Part shown: positions 17,502 to 25,533 of the stretch, one piece after another | Numbering within the stretch: position 1 is the first letter of the stretch | Layout of the letters: each line of letters opens with the position of its first letter | Source: Flavobacterium sp. NRK1 | Lineage (GTDB): Bacteria > Bacteroidota > Bacteroidia > Flavobacteriales > Flavobacteriaceae | Assembly (NCBI RefSeq): GCF_024054175.1 | Contig: NZ_JAMXLA010000001.1 | Coordinates: 2,197,165-2,261,164 of the forward strand | DNA: 64,000 bases | Direction: 5' to 3' | Program-made: the position numbers and the translations under genes | Notes under the pieces: model-generated | Told to the model about the DNA's origin: nothing | Seen by the model: only the letters and a program-made list of their open reading frames with translations | Database searches by the model: none

Positions 17502-18928
17502 TATACTGATAGTTTTTTGTTGATATCATCAACAAATTTACGAAACTGTTTATCTGTAGTAACAAGATTGTCAACCGTTTTACAGGCATGCAGTACTGTA
17601 GCGTGATCGCGGTCGCCAATTTGCGAACCGATGTTTGCTAACGATGCTTTTGTGAATTTCTTTGCAAAAAACATAGCAAGCTGTCTTGCCTGTACTACGT
17701 GGCGTTTTCTGGTTTTAGATTGCAGTGTATCTACATCAAGCTGGAAATAATCCGATACTACTTTTTGTATATAGTCAATAGATATTTCACGCTTAACATT
17801 TTTTACAAATTTCTCTACAACCTGCTTAGCCAGTTCAAGGTTTACTTCGAGGTGATTGAAAGATGATTGCGCTATTAATGATATAATGGCACCTTCAAGC
17901 TCACGCACGTTGCTTTTAATGTTTTTGGCAACATACTCTACAATTTCGTCAGGCATAACAACGCCGTCACGGTATAGTATGTTGTTCAAGATGGATATCC
18001 TTGTTTCATAGTCCGGCTGGTGAAGTTCCGCAGAAAGCCCCCATTTAAATCGGGACAATAAGCGTTGTTCAATATCCTGCATATCTACAGGTGCCTTGTC
18101 TGATGTAAGGATAACCTGCTTGCCGTTTTGGTGCAGATGGTTAAAGATGTGGAAGAAAACATCCTGCGTACCAGTTTTTCCCGAAAGGAACTGTACGTCG
18201 TCAATGATCAATACATCTATAAGCTGATAGAAATGAATAAAGTCATTTCTTGTATTTCTTTTAACCGAGTCTATATATTGTTGTGTGAATATTTCAGCAC
18301 TTATATACAGTACGGTTTTTTCAGGATATTTATCTTTTATTTCAATACCAATAGCGTGGGCAAGATGGGTTTTACCAAGACCAACGCCTCCAAAAATCAA
18401 TAGTGGGTTAAAAGATGTTCCTCCCGGTTTGTTGGCAACAGCCATACCTGCAGAACGTGCAAGCCTGTTAGAGTCGCCTTCAAAAAAGTTGTCAAAGCTG
18501 TAATTTGCATTAAGCTGCGATTCAATTTTAAGATTTCTTATACCGGGAATGATGAACGGGTTTTTAAGCTCCGGATTTTTGTTTTGCAAAGGAACATCTA
18601 CTTCCTGTGGTTTAACAGGCGAACGATGGGCACTTGGCAGCTGCTCTGTAAAAGGCTGCTTATTACCATAAGTGTTTTCCATCTTGATTTTATAAAGTAA
18701 CTTTGCGCTGTTTCCAAGTTCTTTGGTAAGGGCTACCTTTAACAATTTTACATAGTGCTCCTCAAGCCATTCATAAAAGAATTTACTTGGCACCTGAATG
18801 TAAAGTGCGTTATCAGTTAACTCAACTGCTTTGATCGGTTCGAACCAGGTTTTGTATGCCTGATCCTGTATATTGTCTTTTATGAAAACAAGACAGCTTT
18901 CCCATACCGATTGCGCAGTTTTAGTCAT
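17501..18928 (-). CDS. dnaA: Chromosomal replication initiator DnaA
   Basis: DnaA binds oriC and opens it for replication. Domain I (about 1-85) and a variable linker are followed by the AAA+ domain with Walker A FGGVGLGKTH (about 179-188), Walker B VLIIDDVQFL, and sensor regions. Domain IV ends with the DNA-binding signature GDRDHATVLHACKTV. Length 475 is normal. It heads an operon with a phosphatase, a membrane protein and an RsmI-like methyltransferase. Confidence 0.98.
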   Translation of the reverse strand: MTKTAQSVWESCLVFIKDNIQDQAYKTWFEPIKAVELTDNALYIQVPSKFFYEWLEEHYVKLLKVALTKELGNSAKLLYKIKMENTYGNKQPFTEQLPSAHRSPVKPQEVDVPLQNKNPELKNPFIIPGIRNLKIESQLNANYSFDNFFEGDSNRLARSAGMAVANKPGGTSFNPLLIFGGVGLGKTHLAHAIGIEIKDKYPEKTVLYISAEIFTQQYIDSVKRNTRNDFIHFYQLIDVLIIDDVQFLSGKTGTQDVFFHIFNHLHQNGKQVILTSDKAPVDMQDIEQRLLSRFKWGLSAELHQPDYETRISILNNILYRDGVVMPDEIVEYVAKNIKSNVRELEGAIISLIAQSSFNHLEVNLELAKQVVEKFVKNVKREISIDYIQKVVSDYFQLDVDTLQSKTRKRHVVQARQLAMFFAKKFTKASLANIGSQIGDRDHATVLHACKTVDNLVTTDKQFRKFVDDINKKLSV

Positions 18929-19118
18929 ATATACTGAATATTAGATGTTTATTAATGGTTGTCCTACAAATAGAAGGAGCCTATAGAATGCCCCTGTTTG
19001 GGAGAACAAATATGGAAACAAATTTTTGTAAAAAAAAACTATTACCATATTGATTTTATAAAAAAAATATTGTAAGTATTAAAGTAAAGATTTAATAAAA
19101 AATTAACAATTTTAAAAT
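18929..19118. other. dnaA upstream region; no clear DnaA boxes
   Basis: This 190-base AT-rich divergent gap is where an origin might be expected. I found no match to TTATCCACA or its complement and no box cluster, so I do not call an origin here. It must hold the dnaA and thioesterase promoters. Confidence 0.5.
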
Positions 19119-19523
19119 ATGAATTTTCATGAATTTAAAGTAAGAGTGCGGTATGCCGAAACGGATCAGATGGGTGTTGTATATCACGGCAATTACGCGC
19201 AATACTTCGAAATGGGGCGTGTTGAATGGCTTAGAAATCTGGGGGTTAGCTATAAGTCTATGGAAGAGGAGGGAGTTATGCTTCCTGTTGTTTCCTTAAC
19301 AATGAATTATAAAAAACCTGCACGTTATGATGATTTGTTAACAGTGCGTACCATACTAAAAAAACAGGAGTCGGTTAAGATAGAATTTGACTATGAAATT
19401 AAAAATGAAGAAGGAGAGTTATTAACAACGGGCAACTCAATATTGGTATTTGTAAACATGAAAACAGGTCGTCCTTCACTTCCTCCGGAATACATTTTAG
19501 AGAAGCTAAAACCTTTAGTTTAG
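19119..19523 (+). CDS. Acyl-CoA thioesterase, YbgC/4HBT family
   Basis: A hot-dog fold thioesterase. The motif RVRYAETDQMGVVYHGNYAQYFEMGR contains the catalytic Asp of the YbgC group (AETDQMGVVYH). Length 134 is typical. It is divergent from dnaA. Substrate acyl length is not predictable. Confidence 0.93.
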   Translation: MNFHEFKVRVRYAETDQMGVVYHGNYAQYFEMGRVEWLRNLGVSYKSMEEEGVMLPVVSLTMNYKKPARYDDLLTVRTILKKQESVKIEFDYEIKNEEGELLTTGNSILVFVNMKTGRPSLPPEYILEKLKPLV

Positions 19524-19665
19524 AGTGTTTTTCGTCGGATTTAATTACCGTTCGTCGTAATTATTGGTTGTCTGAAAAATTTGATTGTTGATAGTTATTA
19601 GTTGTCGGAAGTTTCACTCCGTTGTAATAAGTTTAGCAATTTTGAAATCCAATAACTGATAACTA

Positions 19666-20271
19666 TTAACCGACAAACAATTCCACTTCATATAAATTTT
19701 CAAATGCCTCTAATACCATAGGGGCATTTTTTTTTCGGGTAGAAATTACCATCTCGCAATCCATTTCCATTTTCTGGGAAATAATATCAAGGTTCTTTTC
19801 TTTAATAACACGCATCACTTTGTTCATATTCTGGTAGCCGAATTTCAGGGTATAATGCACATCTATAGTTTTCTCTATAATGTCCGAAGCTTCCAGTGCC
19901 ATTTGTGCAGAAGTTTTATAAGCCGATATAAGCCCGCCTACGCCAAGCTTTACCCCGCCAAAGTATCTAACAGACACGATGAGTACATTGGTTACGCCAA
20001 AGCTTTGTATCTGTCCGTAAATAGGCATGCCCGCCGAGTTGTTGGGTTCGCCATCATCGTTAGCGCGGTAGTATATCTTATCTGTACCCAACTGAAAAGC
20101 ATAACACCAATGGCGCGCCGAGTGGTGTTGTTTTTTTAAGTCTTCAATAATGCTTTTTACCTCCTCTTCATTGTTTATAGGAAACGCATAGCCAAAGAAC
20201 TTACTGTTCTTTTCTTTAAACAGTGTTTCTTCAGAAGGCGAAGCAAGCGTTTTATATATATCGTTTTCCAT
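19666..20271 (-). CDS. YigZ/IMPACT family protein
   Basis: Member of the UPF0029/YigZ family, related to eukaryotic IMPACT. The N-terminal half has the family core: KNSKFFGYAFPI, HHSARHWCYAFQLG, DDGEPNNSAGMPI and VRYFGGVKLGVGGLISAYK. The C-terminal part is the short ferredoxin-like DUF1949-type domain. Length 201 is normal. No precise biochemical role is established. It stands alone. Confidence 0.92.
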   Translation of the reverse strand: MENDIYKTLASPSEETLFKEKNSKFFGYAFPINNEEEVKSIIEDLKKQHHSARHWCYAFQLGTDKIYYRANDDGEPNNSAGMPIYGQIQSFGVTNVLIVSVRYFGGVKLGVGGLISAYKTSAQMALEASDIIEKTIDVHYTLKFGYQNMNKVMRVIKEKNLDIISQKMEMDCEMVISTRKKNAPMVLEAFENLYEVELFVG

Positions 20272-20357
20272 AGGGACAGCAAAGGTAGAAAAGTTTCTTT
20301 ATTGTGAGTTTCGGAATTGCAAAGTCTCAAAGTTGCAAAGTTTGAGTGAAGCTTATT

Positions 20358-20373
20358 CCCCTCTTGAGAGGGG
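20358..20373. repeat. Palindrome CCCCTCTTGAGAGGGG
   Basis: A perfect 16-base palindrome followed by TTAGGGGTGTG in an intergenic gap. It looks like one of the short dispersed palindromes that occur between genes in Bacteroidota. Only one copy is in this window. Confidence 0.5.
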
Positions 20374-20391
20374 TTAGGGGTGTGTTTCTAT

Positions 20392-20420
20392 TTTGAGTTA
20401 AAGAAAAATGAGTATACTTG
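20392..20420 (+). promoter_or_regulatory. Duplicated promoter, copy 1
   Basis: TTTG (20392-20395) and TATACTTG (20413-20420) fit the -33/-7 pattern 17 bases before the DUF4279-like gene. The same text, with TATACTTG at 20881-20888, stands before the next gene. Confidence 0.5.
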
Positions 20421-20437
20421 TAAGTAAATAATTATAT

Positions 20438-20836
20438 ATGATTGATACGACAGGATATGTCTATTTTGCTATTAAAGCCGAAGATAGCGACTTTGACCTC
20501 GCACTCTTTAATAGTTTCCTTACGATACAACCAACCCATTACCAAAAGAAATTCGAAAAAGGCAGTGTGCCTGTTTGTACGATATGGGAGTATGGTACAA
20601 AAAAGCTTGCAAATCCTTTTTATTTTGAAGCAATAGAGCAATTGATAGATGTGTTAGAAAATCATACGTTGGAATTCTTGCGGCTTAAAAAAGATTACCC
20701 TTCAGTAGAGTATGTTTTAGAAGTTGTAATTTATTTAGGTGATGAAACACCTGGACTGAGTTTTAGCAACCGAACCGTAAAGTTTATTAATGATGTTGGA
20801 GGAATAATTGATTGCGATATTTATAATTCTAAATAA
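20438..20836 (+). CDS. DUF4279-like protein
   Basis: A 132-residue soluble protein. The pattern YVYFAIKAEDSDFDLALFN, SFLTIQPTHYQKKFEKG and a central TSxWEY-like IWEYG fits DUF4279 (proteins of unknown function, sometimes linked to immunity proteins). I see no toxin partner next to it. Its upstream region is duplicated before the following gene. Confidence 0.65.
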   Translation: MIDTTGYVYFAIKAEDSDFDLALFNSFLTIQPTHYQKKFEKGSVPVCTIWEYGTKKLANPFYFEAIEQLIDVLENHTLEFLRLKKDYPSVEYVLEVVIYLGDETPGLSFSNRTVKFINDVGGIIDCDIYNSK

Positions 20837-20880
20837 TTGCCATAAGGAATTAATGGTTTATAGTTGAAAAAGAAAATAAG

Positions 20881-20888
20881 TATACTTG
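20881..20888 (+). promoter_or_regulatory. Duplicated promoter, copy 2
   Basis: TATACTTG within a segment (about 20863-20911) that matches the leader at 20392-20441. It supports ATG 20908 as the start of the following gene, because that ATG is at the same place as the ATG of the previous gene. Confidence 0.45.
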
Positions 20889-20907
20889 TAGTAAGATAAT
20901 TCTGTAT

Positions 20908-21534
20908 ATGAAAAGTTATATGGTTGGCATAATTATGAAAAAAGTATTTAAAATATTTGTTTTATCTATCCTGCTTATAGTAGCAGCTTTTTTTACGTAT
21001 ATACGATTTGGCGGATATTGGATTGAAAGTAAAAGCGATCGTGATAAAATGATTGATTTTGTAAAAACGGCTCATCCCTTGCCGGATAATTTTATAAATG
21101 TATATCGGGATTTATATCCTGAAGCTATAAATAATAATGGATGGAAATATATTTTTAAAAGTGCTGGGTTTGATAAAGCTTTGGAAAGCCCATCAATAAG
21201 AACAGTGGAATATTTTGCCATTTCGCGTTTTCATGGCTCGTTCTTTTTTATAGCGCAGCTTAATTTTGTGCTTGAAGACAATGTTACACAGCTGCAATGC
21301 CTTAATAGAAATCTTAGTGTGATGGATTTTACCAAAGGAGTGATTGGTATAGAAAATGCATCGAAGCAATACTTTAGTAAGCCTTTAGAAGAATTAAACG
21401 AAGATGAGATTTTAGAAATAATTACACGTATTTATAATCCGTCTTTATATAATAAAGAGAGGAGACCTGAAATTTTTCAGAATAAACTTAATGCACTTAA
21501 AAATCGGTTGGTAAAGAATAGGTCGAATCGTTAA
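20908..21534 (+). CDS. Hypothetical protein with N-terminal membrane anchor
   Basis: A 208-residue protein with a membrane anchor (about residues 12-32, KIFVLSILLIVAAFFTYI) and a soluble exterior domain. I recognise no family. A start at 20935 (MKKVFKIF) would give a cleaner anchor, but the duplicated leader favours 20908. Confidence 0.6.
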   Translation: MKSYMVGIIMKKVFKIFVLSILLIVAAFFTYIRFGGYWIESKSDRDKMIDFVKTAHPLPDNFINVYRDLYPEAINNNGWKYIFKSAGFDKALESPSIRTVEYFAISRFHGSFFFIAQLNFVLEDNVTQLQCLNRNLSVMDFTKGVIGIENASKQYFSKPLEELNEDEILEIITRIYNPSLYNKERRPEIFQNKLNALKNRLVKNRSNR

Positions 21535-21575
21535 ATGTAATGATGTCTGATACTCGCACCGCCATTGCAGTGCTT

Positions 21576-21612
21576 TCATTTTGAGCGCAGCGCAGCGAAG
21601 TCGAAAAATCTC
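21576..21612. repeat. Dispersed repeat fragment
   Basis: TCATTTTGAGCGCAG...GCGAAGTCG...AATCTC resembles a common Bacteroidota intergenic repeat of the form TCATTTCGAGCGAAGTCGAGAAATCTC. Only one arm is present here. Confidence 0.4.
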
Positions 21613-21698
21613 ATATATATAATATGCTTAACGAAACAAACTAGGTACTCTTACAAGCATAAAAACAGAAACGTTTAATTTTGAACACTGAACACTGT

Positions 21699-22316
21699 TT
21701 ACACCTCGTCCAGATTAATCACTTTCTTTTCAAACAGATCTACTACGTCTTCGGTTTTAGGGTCAAGGTTCCAAACCTGAAAACCTAAAGCGGCAGCGGC
21801 ATCAGTGTTGTATTTTTTATCATCTATAACAAGGGTACGTTTCGCCTGAATATCATGTTTGTTCAGTACAAAATTAAAGGCTTCGGCATCGGGTTTGCGA
21901 TATCCAATTTCGTGCGAAAAATAAACCTTCTCAAAACACTGATAAAAATCCATGTAAAAAGAGGCTTCCACATCGCGTTCAAACTTTTCTATATGTATAG
22001 GGTCGGTATTGCTAAGCAGGAACAGGCGGTATTCTTCCGATAGTTTCTGTAAAAATTCGAGGCGGTACAGCGGAAAATCGTCTATGCCGGCATTCCAGGC
22101 TGCCTTAATTTCTTTAAGGGTAGCATTAGGAATGTCTTTATGCAGGGCTTTTAAAAAGCCATCGGCAGAAATCTTTCCGGTTTCAAATTTCCTTTCCAGT
22201 TTATCATGTTCTTCTGTCCATTCGGCAAGGCCAAGATCGGCAAGTGCCTTGTCTTGTGCTTCTTTATTTTTATTTATGAAGATATCACCAAAATCAAATA
22301 GTATTGCGTTCACCAT
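21699..22316 (-). CDS. HAD-family hydrolase
   Basis: A haloacid dehalogenase-like phosphatase. Motif I is LFDFGDIF; motif II is in LLSNTDP; motif III/IV is in SHEIGYRKPDAEAF and TLVIDDKKYNTDAA. It has a helical cap between motif I and motif II. The first motif is DFGD rather than DxDxT, as seen in many YihX-like members, so the second Asp is kept. It overlaps the end of ribD by 23 bases, on the same strand, so the two are probably expressed together. Confidence 0.88.
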   Translation of the reverse strand: MVNAILFDFGDIFINKNKEAQDKALADLGLAEWTEEHDKLERKFETGKISADGFLKALHKDIPNATLKEIKAAWNAGIDDFPLYRLEFLQKLSEEYRLFLLSNTDPIHIEKFERDVEASFYMDFYQCFEKVYFSHEIGYRKPDAEAFNFVLNKHDIQAKRTLVIDDKKYNTDAAAALGFQVWNLDPKTEDVVDLFEKKVINLDEV

Positions 22317-23361
22317 AATTTCTGTAAATTATAAGTTCATCCTCTAAAATTGTTTCCCTGTGCTGTACAGTTGCCTTAAAAACGGGTACAGGTGTGCCTT
22401 CTGTAAAAACAGCCTTACCCCTAAAAACTCTTGCTTCGTCCCACAAGCCTGCATCAATAAAGGTCTGTAGGGTTTTACCTCCTCCCTCTATAATAACAGA
22501 TTGCAGGTTGTGCCTGTATAAAACTGCTGCAATTGTACGCGGCAGGTTTTCATCAAAAGGCACTGTTTCATAAACAAGGGTATCTAAGTTAGGTAAATTG
22601 GATTTTTCTGTCAAAACAATTGTCTTTATTTTGTGATTTTTAACAAAATACGAATCGTTTATCTTTCCGGTACGGTCTAAAACTATGCGTACGGGGTTGG
22701 TTCCTGTCCAGGTTCTTACGTCCAGTTGAGGGTTGTCATCCAGTATGGTTTGCGTGCCTGCCAGAATAGCCATTTCTTCACTGCGCCATTTGTGTACAAG
22801 CTGACGCGAATAAGCATTGGTAATCCAAACCGGACTTTGTTCTGATTTGTGTTTCGGACTCAAAAAGCCATCGGCACTTTCTGCCCATTTTAAAATAATA
22901 TACGGGCGTTGCTTTTCATGAAACGTAAAAAAGCGTCGGTTAAACTCACGGCATTCGGCTTCAAGAACGCCTACAGTAACATTTTTACCGGCTTCCTGTA
23001 GTTTTTTTATACCATTGCCGGCTACCTTTTCGTTAGGATCTACAGTGCCAATAATAATGTTTTGTATTTGCTCATGTATAATCAGGTCGCAGCAGGGCGG
23101 TGTTTTGCCATAGTGACTGCATGGTTCTAAGCTAACATATAAAGTAGATAACGGAATGAGATGCCTGTCGGCTTCGGCTACCGAATTAATACAATTTACC
23201 TCGCCGTGAGGTCCGCCAAAAGGGGAGGTGTGGCCTTCGCCAATAATACGGTCGTTATATACCAGTATTGCACCTACCGACGGATTAGGCATAGCCTCGC
23301 GAAGCCCGTTATGGGCAAGCTCAAGGCAGCGCAGCATATAATGTTCGTGGGATGTTTTCAA
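22294..23361 (-). CDS. ribD: Riboflavin biosynthesis deaminase/reductase RibD
   Basis: Catalyses the second and third steps of riboflavin synthesis. The N-terminal deaminase has the zinc site HGEVNCI (a variant of HAE) and EPCSHYGKTPPCC. The C-terminal reductase starts near residue 150 (RPYIILKWAESADGFLS) with IVLDRTGKI and VIIEGGGKTL. The start is uncertain: TTG at 23361 gives a normal N-terminus (MKTSHEHYML); ATG at 23337 would cut into the domain. Other riboflavin genes are not in the window. Confidence 0.93.
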   Translation of the reverse strand: MKTSHEHYMLRCLELAHNGLREAMPNPSVGAILVYNDRIIGEGHTSPFGGPHGEVNCINSVAEADRHLIPLSTLYVSLEPCSHYGKTPPCCDLIIHEQIQNIIIGTVDPNEKVAGNGIKKLQEAGKNVTVGVLEAECREFNRRFFTFHEKQRPYIILKWAESADGFLSPKHKSEQSPVWITNAYSRQLVHKWRSEEMAILAGTQTILDDNPQLDVRTWTGTNPVRIVLDRTGKINDSYFVKNHKIKTIVLTEKSNLPNLDTLVYETVPFDENLPRTIAAVLYRHNLQSVIIEGGGKTLQTFIDAGLWDEARVFRGKAVFTEGTPVPVFKATVQHRETILEDELIIYRNYGERNTI

Positions 23362-23438
23362 ATTACAGTGTTGCAAAGTATCAAAGTTACAAAGTTTTTA
23401 AGGTTAAATAATAGTAGATTTGCATCAAGTATAGGTTT

Positions 23439-23927
23439 ATGGATATAATTATAAGAAAAATACAGCCTCAGGATGATGCAGCAGTTGCTGCTTTAATACG
23501 TAATGTACTGATAGAACACAATGTGCCAAAAGTGGGTACGGCATACGCCGATGCTTCGCTGGACTGCATGTTTACTACCTATTCGGCACCAGGTGCAGCT
23601 TATTTTGTGGTAGAAAAACAAGGCCGACTTATAGGGGGTGCCGGTATTGCTCTGCTTGAAAACGGACCTGAAGATGTTTGTGAACTGCAAAAAATGTACT
23701 TTTTACCCGAAGCACGAGGCACAGGTATGGGAACAAAAATGATGGAAGAATGCCTTGAATTTGCAAGATCTGAGGGGTTTAAATTCTGTTACCTTGAAAC
23801 AATGCCTTATATGGAGGCTGCCCAAAAGCTATACCGCAAAAGCGGATTTGAATATCTTGATGCTCCAATGGGTAACACAGGTCATAACTCGTGCCCGGTG
23901 TGGATGATTAAGAGTTTAAAGGTATAA
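23439..23927 (+). CDS. GNAT-family N-acetyltransferase
   Basis: A stand-alone acetyltransferase of 162 residues. The acetyl-CoA-binding region is LQKMYFLPEARGTGMGTKMMEE (R/Q-x-x-G-x-G/A form) followed by YLETMPYMEAAQKLYRKSGF. It is divergent from ribD by 62 bases. Substrate unknown. Confidence 0.9.
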   Translation: MDIIIRKIQPQDDAAVAALIRNVLIEHNVPKVGTAYADASLDCMFTTYSAPGAAYFVVEKQGRLIGGAGIALLENGPEDVCELQKMYFLPEARGTGMGTKMMEECLEFARSEGFKFCYLETMPYMEAAQKLYRKSGFEYLDAPMGNTGHNSCPVWMIKSLKV

Positions 23928-24003
23928 GATTATAAAGTTTAAAGCTTTGGTCTGAAGTTGGTGAATAATCAAATCTAAATCCGTATCAACTGCATTTATA
24001 AAC

Positions 24004-24852
24004 ATGAAACTAAAACAATACAGAACCTACTTTATAGAAAAACTTACACCGCTATACGACAGTATGGAGGCAGAGAGCTTTTTTGCTATTGCCCTTGAAG
24101 AGCTTAAAGGCTGGAAACGAACCGACCTTGCCCTGAATCCGGATGCGGAGTTGTCTGCCGATGAAGTGGAAAAATGGAATGTAATAGTAAATGCCCTTGA
24201 AAAGCAAAAACCAATACAGTACATTTTTGGTAAAGCGCATTTTTATGGTCTTGAATTTGAAGTAAACGAAAACACGCTTATCCCGAGGCCAGAAACCGAA
24301 GAGCTTGTAGAATGGATCATCGGCGAAAGCAAGCATAAAGGACAAATTAATGTTTTGGATATCGGGACAGGTACGGGGTGTATTGCCATTTCGCTGGCTA
24401 AAAACCTAACCGATGCAGCGGTATCTGCAATAGATGTTTCTGAAAAGGCTTTGACTACAGCCAAAAGAAACGCGCAGCATAACAACACGCAGGTTAACTT
24501 TATACTAAAAGATATACTGGCAGCCGAAACATTACCCCAAACTTATGATGTGATTGTTTCCAATCCGCCGTATGTGCGTAATCTTGAAAAAGCAGAGATC
24601 AAAGAAAACGTATTAAAATATGAGCCTCATTTAGCTTTGTTTGTAGATGATAACGATGCTCTTATATTTTACCGTAAAATAGCATTGTTAGCAAAAGCAC
24701 AGCTTTCGCCCAATGGCAGGCTCTACTTTGAGATCAACCAGTACCTCGGAACCGAAACGGTACAAATGCTCGAAGATTTTGGTTTTACCAACGTAGTGCT
24801 TAAAAAAGATATGTATGGCAATGATAGGATGGTAGCTGCGGGTTTACAGTAA
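24004..24852 (+). CDS. prmC: Release factor N5-glutamine methyltransferase PrmC
   Basis: Methylates the GGQ glutamine of release factors. The SAM-binding motif is VLDIGTGTGCIAISLA, and the catalytic NPPY motif is in VIVSNPPYVR. The N-terminal helical domain ends in the IPRPETEELVEW segment typical of PrmC. Length 282 is normal. It is followed by a palindromic repeat. Confidence 0.96.
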   Translation: MKLKQYRTYFIEKLTPLYDSMEAESFFAIALEELKGWKRTDLALNPDAELSADEVEKWNVIVNALEKQKPIQYIFGKAHFYGLEFEVNENTLIPRPETEELVEWIIGESKHKGQINVLDIGTGTGCIAISLAKNLTDAAVSAIDVSEKALTTAKRNAQHNNTQVNFILKDILAAETLPQTYDVIVSNPPYVRNLEKAEIKENVLKYEPHLALFVDDNDALIFYRKIALLAKAQLSPNGRLYFEINQYLGTETVQMLEDFGFTNVVLKKDMYGNDRMVAAGLQ

Positions 24853-24877
24853 TGTGGGTATGTTTGCTGGTCTCTAT

Positions 24878-24938
24878 CGCTGGTGCGAGCGTCACGCTCA
24901 TACCAATATAAAGCACGAGCGTGACGCTTGCGCCAGCG
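24878..24938. repeat. REP-like inverted pair, copy A
   Basis: A 61-base element made of two arms of 22 bases (20 of 22 complementary): CGCTGGTGCGAGCG...CGCTC and its near complement, with a 17-base spacer. Each arm also folds on itself (GAGCG/CGCTC). A second 61-base copy lies at 25450, and relatives lie in the 36.9-39.8 kb region. Confidence 0.85.
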
Positions 24939-24959
24939 GGATGCATTCTCTAGGTTCAA

Positions 24960-25427
24960 TCATTTTAGGCTTTTGATTATAGAATGAGATGGGAATAAAA
25001 GGTTATAGTTATAATTTTTATCTGTCGATAAAGGTTTATATTTCTTTTTATATTTTTTTTTCTTCAAATCAAAAATTTCAATTACACAAAAAAATGCCTT
25101 ATTATCATAATGCTCAAAAATTGCGTTTTCAAGTTGAATTTCATAATAATTTCTAATATCTTTTTTATAATCCTCTACAACCGTAAATGTGAGAAAATAT
25201 TTTTCGCGACTACCTATGATTTGAGAATACAATTGCTCATTTAAAGATAAATTTCCAGGGACATATCCTACAGATTGAAAGGTGTTTTGGTGCTCATCAT
25301 TGATCTTTAAATCTTCAATATTGACTAAAAGCTTGTCATTTAATACCATTATAATATTAAAATCTTTGTTTTGAGAAATTGAAATATGAGAAATAAACAT
25401 GAAAATTAATAATATTTTATTTTTCAT
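24960..25427 (-). CDS. Hypothetical exported protein between two REP pairs
   Basis: A 155-residue protein starting with a signal peptide (MKNKILLIFMFISHISIS), then a low-complexity AT-rich sequence rich in Lys, Asn and Tyr (KKKKYKKKYK). I recognise no family. It is more AT-rich than its neighbours and is bracketed by two copies of the same 61-base palindromic element, which suggests recent arrival or a local insertion. Confidence 0.6.
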   Translation of the reverse strand: MKNKILLIFMFISHISISQNKDFNIIMVLNDKLLVNIEDLKINDEHQNTFQSVGYVPGNLSLNEQLYSQIIGSREKYFLTFTVVEDYKKDIRNYYEIQLENAIFEHYDNKAFFCVIEIFDLKKKKYKKKYKPLSTDKNYNYNLLFPSHSIIKSLK

Positions 25428-25449
25428 CTAAAATTATTTATACTCCGCT

Positions 25450-25510
25450 CGCTGGTGCGAGCGTCGCGCTCGTACCAATATAAAGCACGAGCAAGATGCT
25501 CGCGCCAGCG
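25450..25510. repeat. REP-like inverted pair, copy B
   Basis: Same length and layout as the copy at 24878: arms of 23 bases with 19 complementary positions and the same ACCAATATAAAGCA spacer. The two copies flank one gene. Confidence 0.85.
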
Positions 25511-25533
25511 GTGACATGACAAAATTTTACAAC

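Noticed and set aside
18929..19118. oriC next to dnaA
   Set aside because: No DnaA boxes or repeated motifs seen.
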